Of a stretch of 64,000 bases of DNA, positions 10,505 to 19,963 are shown piece by piece (positions within the stretch are counted from its first letter, which is position 1; the number at the start of each line of letters is the position of its first letter). The translations under genes were made by a program, and so were the position numbers. Source of the stretch: Rhodovulum visakhapatnamense (GTDB lineage Bacteria; Pseudomonadota; Alphaproteobacteria; Rhodobacterales; Rhodobacteraceae); assembly GCF_004365965.1 (NCBI RefSeq), contig NZ_SOEB01000003.1, positions 102,322 through 166,321 of the forward strand, written 5' to 3'. The notes below the pieces were generated by a model, which was not told the DNA's origin, did not search any database, and was given only the letters and a program-made list of their open reading frames with translations.

Positions 10505-10541
10505 TGCCTCCGGCGGGGGTATTTCCACCAAGAAGAAAATG
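10505..10541. repeat. putative recurrent intergenic element (GCCTCCGGCGGGGGTATTT type)
   Basis: A G-rich block is followed by TATTTCCACCAAGAAGAAAA, just past the cowN stop. Elements of this shape (CCTCCGGCGGG, then TATTT, then a purine run) are familiar from intergenic spaces of Rhodobacteraceae genomes. That familiarity is recollection, not a computed result. It could be a termination or mRNA 3'-end element. Confidence 0.4.
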
Positions 10542-10566
10542 CAGGGGCGGCGTGTGGCGGGCCGGG

Positions 10567-10845
10567 TCAGCAGCAGTTCTGTTCGAGATCGTACAGAAGC
10601 TCTTCGGCGGCGCTGTCGCCCAGTTCCTCGAAGAAGGCGTAGAGGCTGTTCACCTGGCTGCCGACGAAATGCAGGTTGTCATTGCCCATGCGGGCCTTTT
10701 CGGCCAGCTTCTTTTCGAAATAGCCGACCCAGCGGGACTGGCTGGTCGCCATATGCGCGGCCAGCATCGCCAGCAGGCGGTCGGCCTTGCGGTCGCAATC
10801 GATGCCGCAGAAGGTCACGTAGCGGTCGGGGGTCTGGTCGGTCAT
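10567..10845 (-). CDS. cowN: CowN, N2-fixation sustaining protein under CO
   Basis: 92-residue small acidic cytosolic protein. It matches CowN from the opening (DRYVTFCGIDCD) through the central VGSQVNSLYAFFEEL to the C-terminal Cys pair (EQNCC). CowN lets Mo-nitrogenase keep working in the presence of the inhibitor carbon monoxide. The start at 10845 is chosen because the AGGAG motif lies 9 bases upstream; an ATG six bases earlier is only 3 bases from it. Upstream lies the CO-sensor gene cooA, and a CooA operator sits 73 bases before the start, so expression should be CO-induced. This matches the CooA control of cowN reported for Rhodobacter capsulatus. Confidence 0.92.
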   Translation of the reverse strand: MTDQTPDRYVTFCGIDCDRKADRLLAMLAAHMATSQSRWVGYFEKKLAEKARMGNDNLHFVGSQVNSLYAFFEELGDSAAEELLYDLEQNCC

Positions 10846-10888
10846 GGCCATGCGCTCCTCTTCCGGGGCCGGAACTTGGGGGACCGGG

Positions 10889-10896
10889 TGCTGATA
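10889..10896 (-). promoter_or_regulatory. candidate -10 element of the cowN promoter
   Basis: TATCAG on the minus strand (about 10891-10896) lies so that a start point near 10884 would put the centre of the CooA site at about -41. This is class II activator geometry. No good -35 hexamer is present, as expected for an activator-dependent promoter. Confidence 0.4.
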
Positions 10897-10917
10897 GGCG
10901 AGCGCGGGCCGCAGTTC

Positions 10918-10933
10918 TGTCAGCCAGCCGACA
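10918..10933. promoter_or_regulatory. CooA operator (TGTCA-N6-CGACA)
   Basis: The sequence is TGTCA, six bases, CGACA. This is an exact match to the CooA recognition pattern as known from Rhodospirillum rubrum. It overlaps the cooA stop codon and lies 73 bases upstream of cowN, whose transcription it should control. Confidence 0.75.
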
Positions 10934-11549
10934 GTTCGGCCAGCTCTTCCAGCCGGGCGATGTCGCACAGCGTCAGATGGCGGCGGTCGGGACGCGCCAG
11001 AACCCCCTCGCGGATCAGCTTGTTGATCAGGGTCGAGAGCGTCTGGCGCGAGGTGCCCAGCGCCGAGGCGAGGGATTCGGTGCTGTCGATCAGCCGGATC
11101 CGGTCGCTGTCCTGCAGCCGCCGTTCGCCCAGCAGGAACCGCGCGAGCCGGGATTCGACCGGGCGGAAGGCCAGATCCTCGATCAGGTTCATGGCGCCGT
11201 GCAGAAGCTGGCCCACCTCGCGGAAGGCCGCGAGCCCCAGCGCGGGCTGGCGGGTGACCAGCGCCAGCATCTCGCTGACCGGCCAGGAGACCACCGTGCT
11301 GGGCGCCAGCGCCTCGATCCAGGCGCGGGTATGGGTGACATAGATCCCGCCCGGGCGCAGATAGCCGATGGTCAGCTCGCGCGCAGCACCGTTCAGGCAG
11401 ATCCGCGCCAGCCCCGCATCCAGCACGAACAGCCGGTCGGGCCCGTCGCCCGGGCGCGCGATGGCCTCGCCCGGCTGGAACCGGCGGCGCAGCCCGCCGG
11501 GCAGTTCGGCCAGCCAGGCGGAATGGGGAAAGGGCGCGGACTCGGTCAT
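10920..11549 (-). CDS. cooA: CooA-type CO-sensing CRP/FNR family activator
   Basis: 209 residues. An N-terminal cNMP-type beta-roll (about 20-110) and dimerisation helix precede a CRP-type helix-turn-helix (SLASALGTSRQTLSTLINKLI, about 160-182). Aligned by eye to R. rubrum CooA, the haem-ligand His77 is kept (His73, in GGIYVTH). The redox ligand Cys75 is replaced by Val71, and the N-terminal Pro2 is not kept. The recognition helix closely matches that of CooA (SSRQTTSTALNSLI). Adjacency to cowN and a perfect CooA operator support the call. No clear Shine-Dalgarno precedes the ATG. It is transcribed in the same direction as the transporter gene 43 bases upstream. Confidence 0.85.
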   Translation of the reverse strand: MTESAPFPHSAWLAELPGGLRRRFQPGEAIARPGDGPDRLFVLDAGLARICLNGAARELTIGYLRPGGIYVTHTRAWIEALAPSTVVSWPVSEMLALVTRQPALGLAAFREVGQLLHGAMNLIEDLAFRPVESRLARFLLGERRLQDSDRIRLIDSTESLASALGTSRQTLSTLINKLIREGVLARPDRRHLTLCDIARLEELAELSAG

Positions 11550-11592
11550 GGCAGGAGCCTAGCGCGGGCGGGCGGCGCGTGGCCAGAGTGGC

Positions 11593-12570
11593 TCAGACCC
11601 GCGCGGCATTGGTCTGCGCGCCGAGCATGCCCTTTGCCCAGGCCTGCATCACCCACAGAAGGATCGGCGGAATCGCAAGCGTCGCCGCAACCAGGCTGAC
11701 GCCGCCCGCGATGCGGAAAAGATCGCCCGGCGCCCCGAGCCCGGCCGCCCCGGCCAGTGCCAGCATCAGGCTCGCGAAGGCCGCCATCGGGAAGGTGAAG
11801 GCCCCCCAGAGCGGCGAGATCCCCGCAGCCAGGATCCAGCGCGCGCGCGCCAGCATGACCACCAGCAGAGCCGCAGCCAGCGCAGAGGCGGCCAGCGCCA
11901 GCGGCATCAGGCCAAGCGACGCGGCCACGGTGCCGATCAGGCAGGCGGGCGCCAGATGGATCGCCAAAAGCGGACGCAGCGGCGCGGGCACGGTCAGGCG
12001 CCGCGCCTGCACGAGGCTGGCCGCCCAGATCGCCAGCGCGACCCCGGTCGTGCCGTAAAGCAGGACGGTCGCAAGCCCGGCATGGCCCAGCGGCACGGCG
12101 GGCAGGCAGGCGACGATGAAGCCCACGAAATGCAGATGCCAGACCGGCGTGACGCGGCGTTGCTCGGCCGGGCCGGTGGCCAGCCCCCGGATCAGAACCG
12201 CCAAAAGCGCCAGATGCAGCCCGAGCCCGGCCCAGAGCAGCGCCTCGGCCAGCGGGCGGGCCAGCGGCACCAGCGCGGCCGAAAGAACATAGACCGACAG
12301 CACCGCCGCCGACAGCCCGGCGCGCCCCGGAAGCACCCGCAGATCCTCGGCCAGAACGCCCGGACGGCGCCCGAACTTCAGCGCGTAAGCTATAACCATG
12401 AAAAGAAAAAGGAGCGTGATCGCCCCCAGGATCAGATCGCCCGCGGCGCCCGGCACCCCGAAGGGATCGACCGCCCGGCGCCAGGCCAGCCCCAGCCCCA
12501 GCGCGCCGAGAACCGGCGGGAAGATCGCGGGCGGGGTCTGGGTGGCGAAACGCGGGCGCGGGGTGAACAT
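11593..12570 (-). CDS. TDT-family (TehA/SLAC1-like) membrane transporter
   Basis: 325-residue polytopic membrane protein with about ten hydrophobic helices. The opening PPAIFPPVLGALGLGLAWRRA is typical of the TehA / tellurite-resistance and dicarboxylate-transporter family, whose SLAC1-like members act as anion channels. The ATG at 12570 follows AGGAG at a 9-base spacing. An in-frame upstream ATG would add a charged, non-conserved 19-residue tail. It is the first gene of the run leading to cooA and cowN. The substrate cannot be told from sequence. Confidence 0.75.
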   Translation of the reverse strand: MFTPRPRFATQTPPAIFPPVLGALGLGLAWRRAVDPFGVPGAAGDLILGAITLLFLFMVIAYALKFGRRPGVLAEDLRVLPGRAGLSAAVLSVYVLSAALVPLARPLAEALLWAGLGLHLALLAVLIRGLATGPAEQRRVTPVWHLHFVGFIVACLPAVPLGHAGLATVLLYGTTGVALAIWAASLVQARRLTVPAPLRPLLAIHLAPACLIGTVAASLGLMPLALAASALAAALLVVMLARARWILAAGISPLWGAFTFPMAAFASLMLALAGAAGLGAPGDLFRIAGGVSLVAATLAIPPILLWVMQAWAKGMLGAQTNAARV

Positions 12571-12711
12571 ATCGGGTCTCTCCTGGCGGCTCGGTCCCGG
12601 TGTGCCATGCCTCCGCCGCCCCGGCAAGCCGAACGCCGCCGCGCGAGTTTTTGCTTTACCGGCGCGCCGCGCCCGTTACTCTGAGCCGGGGAGATCAGGG
12701 AGGATCCACCG

Positions 12712-13716
12712 ATGAAAACCGCGATCGGCGCCGTGGCGCTGGCCGCCTTCGGCTGCTGTCTTGCGGGCGAAGCGCTGGCCGAGACCTGGAATGTCTCGCT
12801 TTGGGGCAAGCGGCGCGCCTTTACCGAGAATGTCGAGAAACTGGCCGAGCTGGTCAGCGAGAAGACCGGGGGCGAGTTCACGCTGTCGCTGTCCTATGGG
12901 GGGCTGTCGAAGAACACCGAGAACCTTGACGGCATCCAGATCGGCGCCTTCGAGATGGCCCAGATCTGCGCGGGCTATCACCGCGACAAGAACCCGACGC
13001 TGACCGTTCTGGAGCTGCCCTTCCTCGGCGTCGACAGCCTGGAACAGGAACGCGACCTGTCGATGGCGCTGTATCGGCACCCGGCGGTGGTGGCGGATCT
13101 GGCGCGCTGGAACGCGACGCTTCTGATGCCGACGCCGATGCCGCAATACAATTTCGTGGGTGTCGGCGAGCCGCCCCGCAAGCTGGCCGATTTCAACGGC
13201 ATGACCGTGCGCGCGACCGGCGGCATCGGCGAGGCGATGCAGATCATCGGCGCGGTGCCGACCTCGATGGACGCGACCGAGGTGCGCCAGGCGCTGGATT
13301 CCGGCGTGGTCAAGGCGGTGTCCTTCGCGCCCCATGCGCATATGTCCTTCGGCACCATCGACACCGGTACCTGGTGGACGACGAACCTGAACCCCGGCAC
13401 GGTGAACTGCCCGGTGGTGGTCAACAGCGACGCGCTGGCGGCGCTGTCGGACGCGCATCGCGAGGCGCTGCTGGGGTCCGTCGACGAGGCGCTGGCGCAT
13501 TACATCGCCTATTACAACAGCGAGACCATGGCGCGCTGGGGACCGGCGCTCGACGAGCGCGGGATCGAGCGGATCACCTTCGCGCCCGAGGCGATGGCCG
13601 AGTTCCGCGCGGCAGCGGCAGGCCCCGTGGCCGCGGCCTGGATCGAAGAGATGAGCGCCCGCGGCCTGCCCGCGCAGGAGCTTTACGACACCGTGACCGG
13701 GCAGATCGGGCAGTAG
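12712..13716 (+). CDS. dctP: TRAP transporter periplasmic solute-binding protein (DctP family)
   Basis: 334 residues with a signal peptide (cleavage near EALA-24). The mature part follows the TRAP solute-receptor pattern: LWGKRRAFTENVEKLAELV, then GAFEMAQICAGYHRDKNP, ELPFLG, and GMTVRATGGIGEAMQIIGAVPTSM in pieces, with the DATEVRQALDSGVV ligand-hinge segment. It captures an organic acid or similar solute in the periplasm for the membrane pair encoded next. The start has a GGGAGG motif. A strong hairpin separates it from dctQ, fitting higher expression of the binding protein. The dctP/Q/M symbols are used generically, since the ligand is unknown. Confidence 0.9.
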   Translation: MKTAIGAVALAAFGCCLAGEALAETWNVSLWGKRRAFTENVEKLAELVSEKTGGEFTLSLSYGGLSKNTENLDGIQIGAFEMAQICAGYHRDKNPTLTVLELPFLGVDSLEQERDLSMALYRHPAVVADLARWNATLLMPTPMPQYNFVGVGEPPRKLADFNGMTVRATGGIGEAMQIIGAVPTSMDATEVRQALDSGVVKAVSFAPHAHMSFGTIDTGTWWTTNLNPGTVNCPVVVNSDALAALSDAHREALLGSVDEALAHYIAYYNSETMARWGPALDERGIERITFAPEAMAEFRAAAAGPVAAAWIEEMSARGLPAQELYDTVTGQIGQ

Positions 13717-13743
13717 CCCGAAGACCTGCCCGGAGCGCGGGCC

Positions 13744-13771
13744 GGGCCGGGCGGCGCACCCTGCCCGGCCC
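13744..13771 (+). terminator. hairpin between dctP and dctQ (partial terminator / mRNA stabiliser)
   Basis: A 9-bp perfect stem (GGGCCGGGC / GCCCGGCCC) with a 10-base loop lies 28 bases after the dctP stop. No U-tract follows. It more likely protects or attenuates the transcript than ends it. Confidence 0.6.
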
Positions 13772-13843
13772 GGTGTGCCTTGCACCGCCGCCTGACCGTC
13801 CGGGCCTGCGCCCGAACCGTCCCCCCAAGCCAAGGAGAGCCCC

Positions 13844-14476
13844 ATGGCCATCCATGCCCCGGTGCTGGAGGATGACAGCCCGCTCTCGCGGCTCGACCGC
13901 GGGCTTTACCGGCTTGAACGCCAGCTGGCGCTGCTGGCGGGGCTGGCGGTCTTTGCCCTGATGCTGCTGGCCGTGGTGTCGGTCGGCGGGCGGCAGGTCT
14001 TCAACCAGCCGCTGGCGGGCTATGTCGACTGGATCCAGCAGGGCATGCCGCTGATCGCCTTTCTGGGCATCGCCTATACCCAGCGGGATGGCGGCCATAT
14101 CCGGATGGACATTCTGGTGGCCCGGCTGTCGGGCCGGGCCTTGTGGGCGGCCGAGGCGGTGACGACGCTGGCCATGCTGATCGTGATGGCGCTTCTGGTC
14201 TGGGGCAGCTTCGCCCATTTCCAGCGCAGCTTCGACTGGGGCGCGCCGCTGTTCAGCCGGGACAGCTCGATCGACATCAACCTGCCGCTCTGGCCCGCCA
14301 AGCTTCTGGCGCCGGTCGCCTTCTCGGTCCTGTGCCTGCGGCTTGCGGTCCAGCTCTGGGGCTTTGGCCGGGCCTTCGTTCTGGGGCTGGCGGCGCCCGT
14401 CGCGGTGCCGCTGGTGGTGTCGGTGGCCGATCAGGCGGCGGCCGAGGCGGGCCATGTCTCGGGCGCGGACGACTAG
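13844..14476 (+). CDS. dctQ: TRAP transporter small permease subunit
   Basis: 210 residues with four hydrophobic helices (LALLAGLAVFALMLLAVVSV, then PLIAFLGIAY, VTTLAMLIVMALLVWGS, and a helix around 150-170) as in DctQ small subunits. The Q-signature RQVFNQPLAGYVDWIQQ follows the first helix. It pairs with DctM in the inner membrane. The C-terminal tail contains an extra hydrophobic segment. The start is preceded by AAGGAGAG, and dctM begins 9 bases after its stop. Confidence 0.88.
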   Translation: MAIHAPVLEDDSPLSRLDRGLYRLERQLALLAGLAVFALMLLAVVSVGGRQVFNQPLAGYVDWIQQGMPLIAFLGIAYTQRDGGHIRMDILVARLSGRALWAAEAVTTLAMLIVMALLVWGSFAHFQRSFDWGAPLFSRDSSIDINLPLWPAKLLAPVAFSVLCLRLAVQLWGFGRAFVLGLAAPVAVPLVVSVADQAAAEAGHVSGADD

Positions 14477-14485
14477 GGGGCGGGA

Positions 14486-15886
14486 ATGGAACCGATCGAC
14501 ATCGGCCTTGCGGTCACGGGCATCCTCTTCGTCGTGGTCCTGCTGGGCATGCGGGTGGCCTTTGCCGCGGCGCTGGCGGGGCTTTTGGGGCTGATCTGGA
14601 TCTTCTGGTCGAAGAAGGGCTATGACCCGGAGGCCTTCGGCTGGGCGCTGACGGTCGCGGTCAAGACCGCCGGTCAGGTGCCGCATTCGAAGGTGGCCAG
14701 CCAGGCGCTGAGCCTGATCCCCACCTTCATCCTGATCGGCTATCTGGCCTATTACGCTGGGCTCACCCGCGCGCTGTTCGACGCGGCGAAGAAATGGTTC
14801 GGCTGGCTGCCGGGCGGACTCGCGGTCTCGACCGTCTTTGCCACGGCGGGCTTTGCCGCCGTTTCGGGCGCCTCGGTCGCGACCTCGGCGGTCTTCGCCC
14901 GGATCGCCATCCCCGAGATGCTGAAGATCGGCTATGACAAGCGCTTTGCCGCGGGCGTCGTCGCGGCGGGGGGCACGCTGGCCAGCCTGATCCCGCCCTC
15001 GGCGATCCTTGTCATCTATGCCATCATCGTCGAGCAGGATGTGGGCAAGCTGCTGCTGGCGGGCTTCGTGCCGGGCATGGTCTCGGCCTGCATCTATGCG
15101 CTTCTGATCGTCGCGATGGCGCTGGCCCTGCCCCGCTTCGGCCCGGCCGTCCGGGGCTTCAGCTGGGGCGAGCGGCTGCGCGCCCTGCCCAAGGCGCTGC
15201 CGATCCTCTTCGTGGTCTGGACCATCGTCTTCTTCGTCTACAACCCCTTCGGCGGAGACGCCTGGGGCACACCGACCGAGGGCGGGGCCATCGGCGCCTT
15301 CGTGATCTTCCTGATGGCGATCTGGCACGGCATGCGCTGGCCGCAATTCAAGGACGCGCTGCTGGAGACCGCCAAGCTGTCGGCGATGATCTTCACCATC
15401 ATCTGGGGCGTGCTGATCTATGTGCGCTTCCTGGGCTTCGCCGATCTGCCGGGCGCGTTCTCGGACTGGATCACCGGGCTGAACCACCCGCCGATGCTGA
15501 CCCTGGTGATGATCCTGCTGGCCTATGCGGTGCTGGGCATGTTCATGGACGCGATCGGGATGCTGCTGTTGACGCTGCCCGTGGTCTATCCGGCGGTGAT
15601 GGCGCTGAACGGGGGCGAGTATGTCTCGGCCGCGGACAGCGCCTTCGGCATGTCGGGGCCGATGTGCGCGATCTGGTTCGGCATCCTCGTCGTCAAGATG
15701 GCCGAACTGTGCCTGATCACGCCGCCTATCGGGCTCAATTGCTTCGTCGTGGCGGGCGTGCGCGACGACCTGACGGTGCAGGACGTGTTTCGCGGCGTCG
15801 CCCCCTTCTTCGTGGCCGACGCCATCACCATCGCCGTGCTGATCGCGGTGCCCGGGATCGTCCTGTGGCTGCCAAGCTTCGCCTGA
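14486..15886 (+). CDS. dctM: TRAP transporter large permease subunit
   Basis: 466-residue polytopic inner-membrane protein of the DctM family, the sodium-coupled translocating subunit of TRAP carriers. Recognisable blocks are AGFAAVSGASVATSAVFARIAIPEM in pieces, GGTLASLIPPSAILVIYAI, MFMDAIGMLLLTLPVVYP and PPIGLNCFVVAGV. Length is normal for the family. It is the last gene of the dctPQM operon and runs convergently toward the lipoprotein genes, with only 9 bases between stop codons. Confidence 0.92.
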   Translation: MEPIDIGLAVTGILFVVVLLGMRVAFAAALAGLLGLIWIFWSKKGYDPEAFGWALTVAVKTAGQVPHSKVASQALSLIPTFILIGYLAYYAGLTRALFDAAKKWFGWLPGGLAVSTVFATAGFAAVSGASVATSAVFARIAIPEMLKIGYDKRFAAGVVAAGGTLASLIPPSAILVIYAIIVEQDVGKLLLAGFVPGMVSACIYALLIVAMALALPRFGPAVRGFSWGERLRALPKALPILFVVWTIVFFVYNPFGGDAWGTPTEGGAIGAFVIFLMAIWHGMRWPQFKDALLETAKLSAMIFTIIWGVLIYVRFLGFADLPGAFSDWITGLNHPPMLTLVMILLAYAVLGMFMDAIGMLLLTLPVVYPAVMALNGGEYVSAADSAFGMSGPMCAIWFGILVVKMAELCLITPPIGLNCFVVAGVRDDLTVQDVFRGVAPFFVADAITIAVLIAVPGIVLWLPSFA

Positions 15887-15895
15887 ACGGGGCGG

Positions 15896-16441
15896 CTAGG
15901 AAACGTCCGCGACACCCCCGGCCCGGGCCTCGGCGCCAAGCGCGCGCAGGAAGGCCGCGATGTTCTCGCGCGCGGCGCCCTCATTGGCATAGCGCAGCCG
16001 CTCGGAGCCGAGAAACGACTCGCCCAGCCGCGCGGTATGGCGGGTGACGATCCGCCGTTCCCATCGGGTCTTTCCGGCGCGGTCCTGCAGCCGGTAGCGC
16101 ACGGTCAGCCCGACCTGCATGTCGAGCCCGAACAGCGGCTGGGTGATCTCCTCGATCTCGGCCCTCAGCACATAGCGGCCCGAGGCGGAATAGGCCCCAG
16201 ACAGCAGAAGCGCACTGCGCAGCGCAGCCTTGAAATCGGCATCGGCAATCTGCGAGGCCAGCGCCGGATTGGTATCCTTGCCGCCAGCGGTCTCGATGCC
16301 GGAAATCGCGCCGCGATGAGGGTTGCCTGCGGGCAGCGGCGCGATGGCGGCCGGGATCATCGCCGTTTCGTCCGCCCCATGGGCGCAGGCAGAAAGCAGC
16401 GCGCAAAGCGCGAGTGCGCCGAACGGGCGGGGCATCGGCAT
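15896..16441 (-). CDS. putative lipoprotein, paralogue of the upstream gene
   Basis: 181 residues. A signal sequence ends in the lipobox LLSAC, so the mature protein should be lipid-anchored and periplasmic. The start at 16441 is chosen because GGGAGG lies 6 bases upstream; a second ATG directly abuts that motif. The C-terminus (SERLRYANEGAARENIAAFLRALG) parallels that of the next gene (VDRLRIASENAAKDNIALLLRSLG), so the two are tandem paralogues. I do not recognise a family function. The beta-rich middle (YVLRAEIEEITQP, VGLTVRYRLQD) suggests an envelope-associated beta domain. Confidence 0.75.
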   Translation of the reverse strand: MPMPRPFGALALCALLSACAHGADETAMIPAAIAPLPAGNPHRGAISGIETAGGKDTNPALASQIADADFKAALRSALLLSGAYSASGRYVLRAEIEEITQPLFGLDMQVGLTVRYRLQDRAGKTRWERRIVTRHTARLGESFLGSERLRYANEGAARENIAAFLRALGAEARAGGVADVS

Positions 16442-16549
16442 GGTCATCCTCCCAAAGGCTCCCAGAGCGGCGGCGCCGGGCGGCGTCCCGGGAAGCATGC
16501 CAGACCTTCGCGGTCCCGCAGGGCGACCCGTTGCCGCAACCGCCCCGGC

Positions 16550-17104
16550 TCAGAGCGGCCCGCCGGTCGGCGCGCCCTCGGCGCTGGCGCCGAGGCTGCG
16601 AAGCAGCAGCGCGATATTGTCCTTGGCGGCGTTTTCGCTGGCGATCCGCAGCCGGTCCACGCCCCGCACCGCCTGGCCCAGCGGCGAGGTGTAAGAGGTC
16701 GTCACGGTCTGGTCGAAGACCGCGAGGCCGGTCGCGTCGTGGATGGTGTAATGCACCACCATCGCCACCTGCACCCTGGTGCCGGTCTGCGGCTGGGTCA
16801 CGCTTTGCACATCGGCATTCAGCCGGTAGGTCCCGCCCGCGGTCAGGATCCCCGCCCGGCTCAGCGACTGCGCCAGATCGGACCGGAAGCCCGGCCCCGA
16901 GAATTCGGCGTTCCACATCGGGTTCGCAACCAGACCGTCGGTGCCGGTGACGGTGCCGACCGCATTCGCCCAGGCGCTGCCGGGCGCGACCGGGCCGATC
17001 ACGCCGGGCGCCATCGAGCCCATCGGACCGGTCTGGACACAGGCCCCCAGAAACAACAGCGGAAGCGCGACAAGCAGGGACCGGCGGGCCATCGAACGCG
17101 GCAT
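16550..17104 (-). CDS. putative lipoprotein, paralogue of the downstream gene
   Basis: 184 residues with a signal peptide and lipobox FLGAC. It shares its middle region (YRLNADVQSVTQP, VAMVVHYTIHD) and C-terminal helix with the lipoprotein 108 bases downstream. An ATG at 17104 gives a normal lipoprotein signal with an AAGGAAGG motif about 10 bases upstream; earlier ATGs are less likely. The paired arrangement suggests two related envelope lipoproteins made from one transcript. Function unknown. Confidence 0.75.
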   Translation of the reverse strand: MPRSMARRSLLVALPLLFLGACVQTGPMGSMAPGVIGPVAPGSAWANAVGTVTGTDGLVANPMWNAEFSGPGFRSDLAQSLSRAGILTAGGTYRLNADVQSVTQPQTGTRVQVAMVVHYTIHDATGLAVFDQTVTTSYTSPLGQAVRGVDRLRIASENAAKDNIALLLRSLGASAEGAPTGGPL

Positions 17105-17224
17105 CGGAGGGCATCCTTCCTTCATGGGCGCCCGTCCCGGGCAGAACCGGCACCCGGAGGGCTGTGGCGCCTTTCTCGGCCCTGCCCCGCGCCCCGTCAA
17201 GCGCCGCCCGCGCGCCCCGGCGGG

Positions 17225-18318
<1,094 letters not shown>

Positions 18319-18319
<1 letters not shown>

Positions 18320-19953
18320 CACGCCCCCTTCCGCCGCAGCATCAGCGAGGGCTGCCACGGTCCCAGATGCACCAGCCCGTCGGCCCCCGGCCGGGCGGCG
18401 TTGATTTCGGCACCCAGCGGCCGCCAGTCGCCCCCGGGCGGGACCAGCGCGGCGGGCGTCTCGCCCAGATTGATCGCCACGAACATCTCGGCCGTCGCGT
18501 CGCGGCGCCGGAAGGACAGCACATTGCCCTCGGCGCGCACCCTGTCCATCGCGCCGCGCGCCAGCACCGGATTGGCATGGCGAAAGGCGATGGCGCGGCG
18601 GTAATGGTGGATCGGCGCCTCGGGCGCATGCTCCTGCGCCGCCACGGCCAGCCCGATATGGGTCTCGGGGATCGGCAGCCAGGTGCGCGGCGCGAGGGAA
18701 AACCCCGCATGCAATTCCTCGGCGGCCCAGACCATCGGCGTGCGACAGCCGTCACGTCCCTTGAATTCGGGCCAGAAGGCGATGCCGTAAGGGTCCTGCA
18801 GCGCCTCGAAGGGCACATCGGCCTCGGGCAGGCCCAGCTCTTCGCCCTGATAAAGACAGACCGAGCCCTTGAGGCAGAGCGTCAGCGTCAGAAACCCGCG
18901 CAATGCCGCAGGCGACAGGCCCCAGCGGGTCGGGTGGCGCACGACATCGTGGTTGGACAGTGCCCAGCAGACCCAGCCCTCGGCCGCGACCCGGTCGAGC
19001 CGCGCATAGACCGCGGCGATGCGCGCGGCGGTCAGCGGCGCGCTGCCGAGAAAATCGAAGGCATAGCACATCTGCACCTTGTCGCCGCCCGAGGTATATT
19101 GCCCGAGGATTTCCAGATCGCTTTGCGCGTCGCCCACCTCGCCCAGCGCAACAGCGCCGTACTCGTCCCGAGTGGCTCTGAATTTTCTCAGGAAATCAAT
19201 ATTTTCTGGCTGGTTCTTGTCGTAAAGGTGAAGCTGGTGATTGTAGGGGTTCACCCGGGGCGCGATATTGTCGTTGCGCTCTTCGACCGGCAACGGAGGA
19301 TTGGAGCGTAACTCCTTGTCGCAAAAGTAGAAATTGATGGTGTCCAGGCGAAACCCGTCGACGCCCCGATCCAGCCAGAACCGCGCGGTGTCGAAGATGG
19401 CCTGCTGCACCGCCTTGCAATGCAGGTTCAGATCGGGCTGCGAGGCCAGGAAATTGTGCAGGAAATACTGCTCGCGCCCCGGGTCCCAGGCCCAGGCCGG
19501 GCCGCCGAAGATCGACAGCCAGTTGTTGGGCGGCGTGCCGTCGGGCCTGGGGTCCGACCAGACATACCAGTCGGCCCTTGGGTTGGTGCGGCTCGACCGG
19601 CTTTCGACGAACCAGGGGTGGCGGTCCGAGGAATGCGACAGAACGAGGTCGATCATCACCCGCAACCCGCAGCCATGGGCGGCCGCGACCAGCGCGTCGA
19701 AATCGGCAAGGCTGCCGAACAGCGGATCGACATCGCAATATTCCGAGATGTCGTAGCCGAAATCCTTCATCGGCGAGGGGAAGAAGGGCGAGATCCAGAT
19801 CGCGTCCACCCCCAGCGAGGCGACATGCGGCAGCCGCCGGATGATGCCCGGCAGATCGCCCACCCCGTCATTGTTCGAATCCTGAAAGCTGCGCGGGTAG
19901 ATCTGGTAGATCACCGCGCCGCGCCACCAGTCGGGATCGTCGTTCAGGGCCAA
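18319..19953 (-). CDS. aglA: alpha-glucosidase, GH13
   Basis: 544 residues, a normal length for oligo-alpha-glucosidases. It hydrolyses imported alpha-glucosides such as sucrose, maltose or trehalose in the cytosol. The GH13 motifs are visible in order: DAIWISPFFPSPMKDFGYDI, MIDLVLSHSSDRHPWF, the nucleophile in VDGFRLDTINF, the general acid in VALGEVGD, and SNHDVVRHPTRWG. It lies inside the agl transport operon between aglG and aglK, which ties uptake directly to hydrolysis. Confidence 0.93.
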
Positions 19954-19963
19954 ACCCGCCTCC

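Noticed and set aside
10860-10930. Possible sigma-54 (NifA) promoter upstream of cowN (TGGC-N8-CTGC)
   Set aside because: The spacing between GG and GC is 11 bases, not the required 10, and the rest of the consensus is poor.
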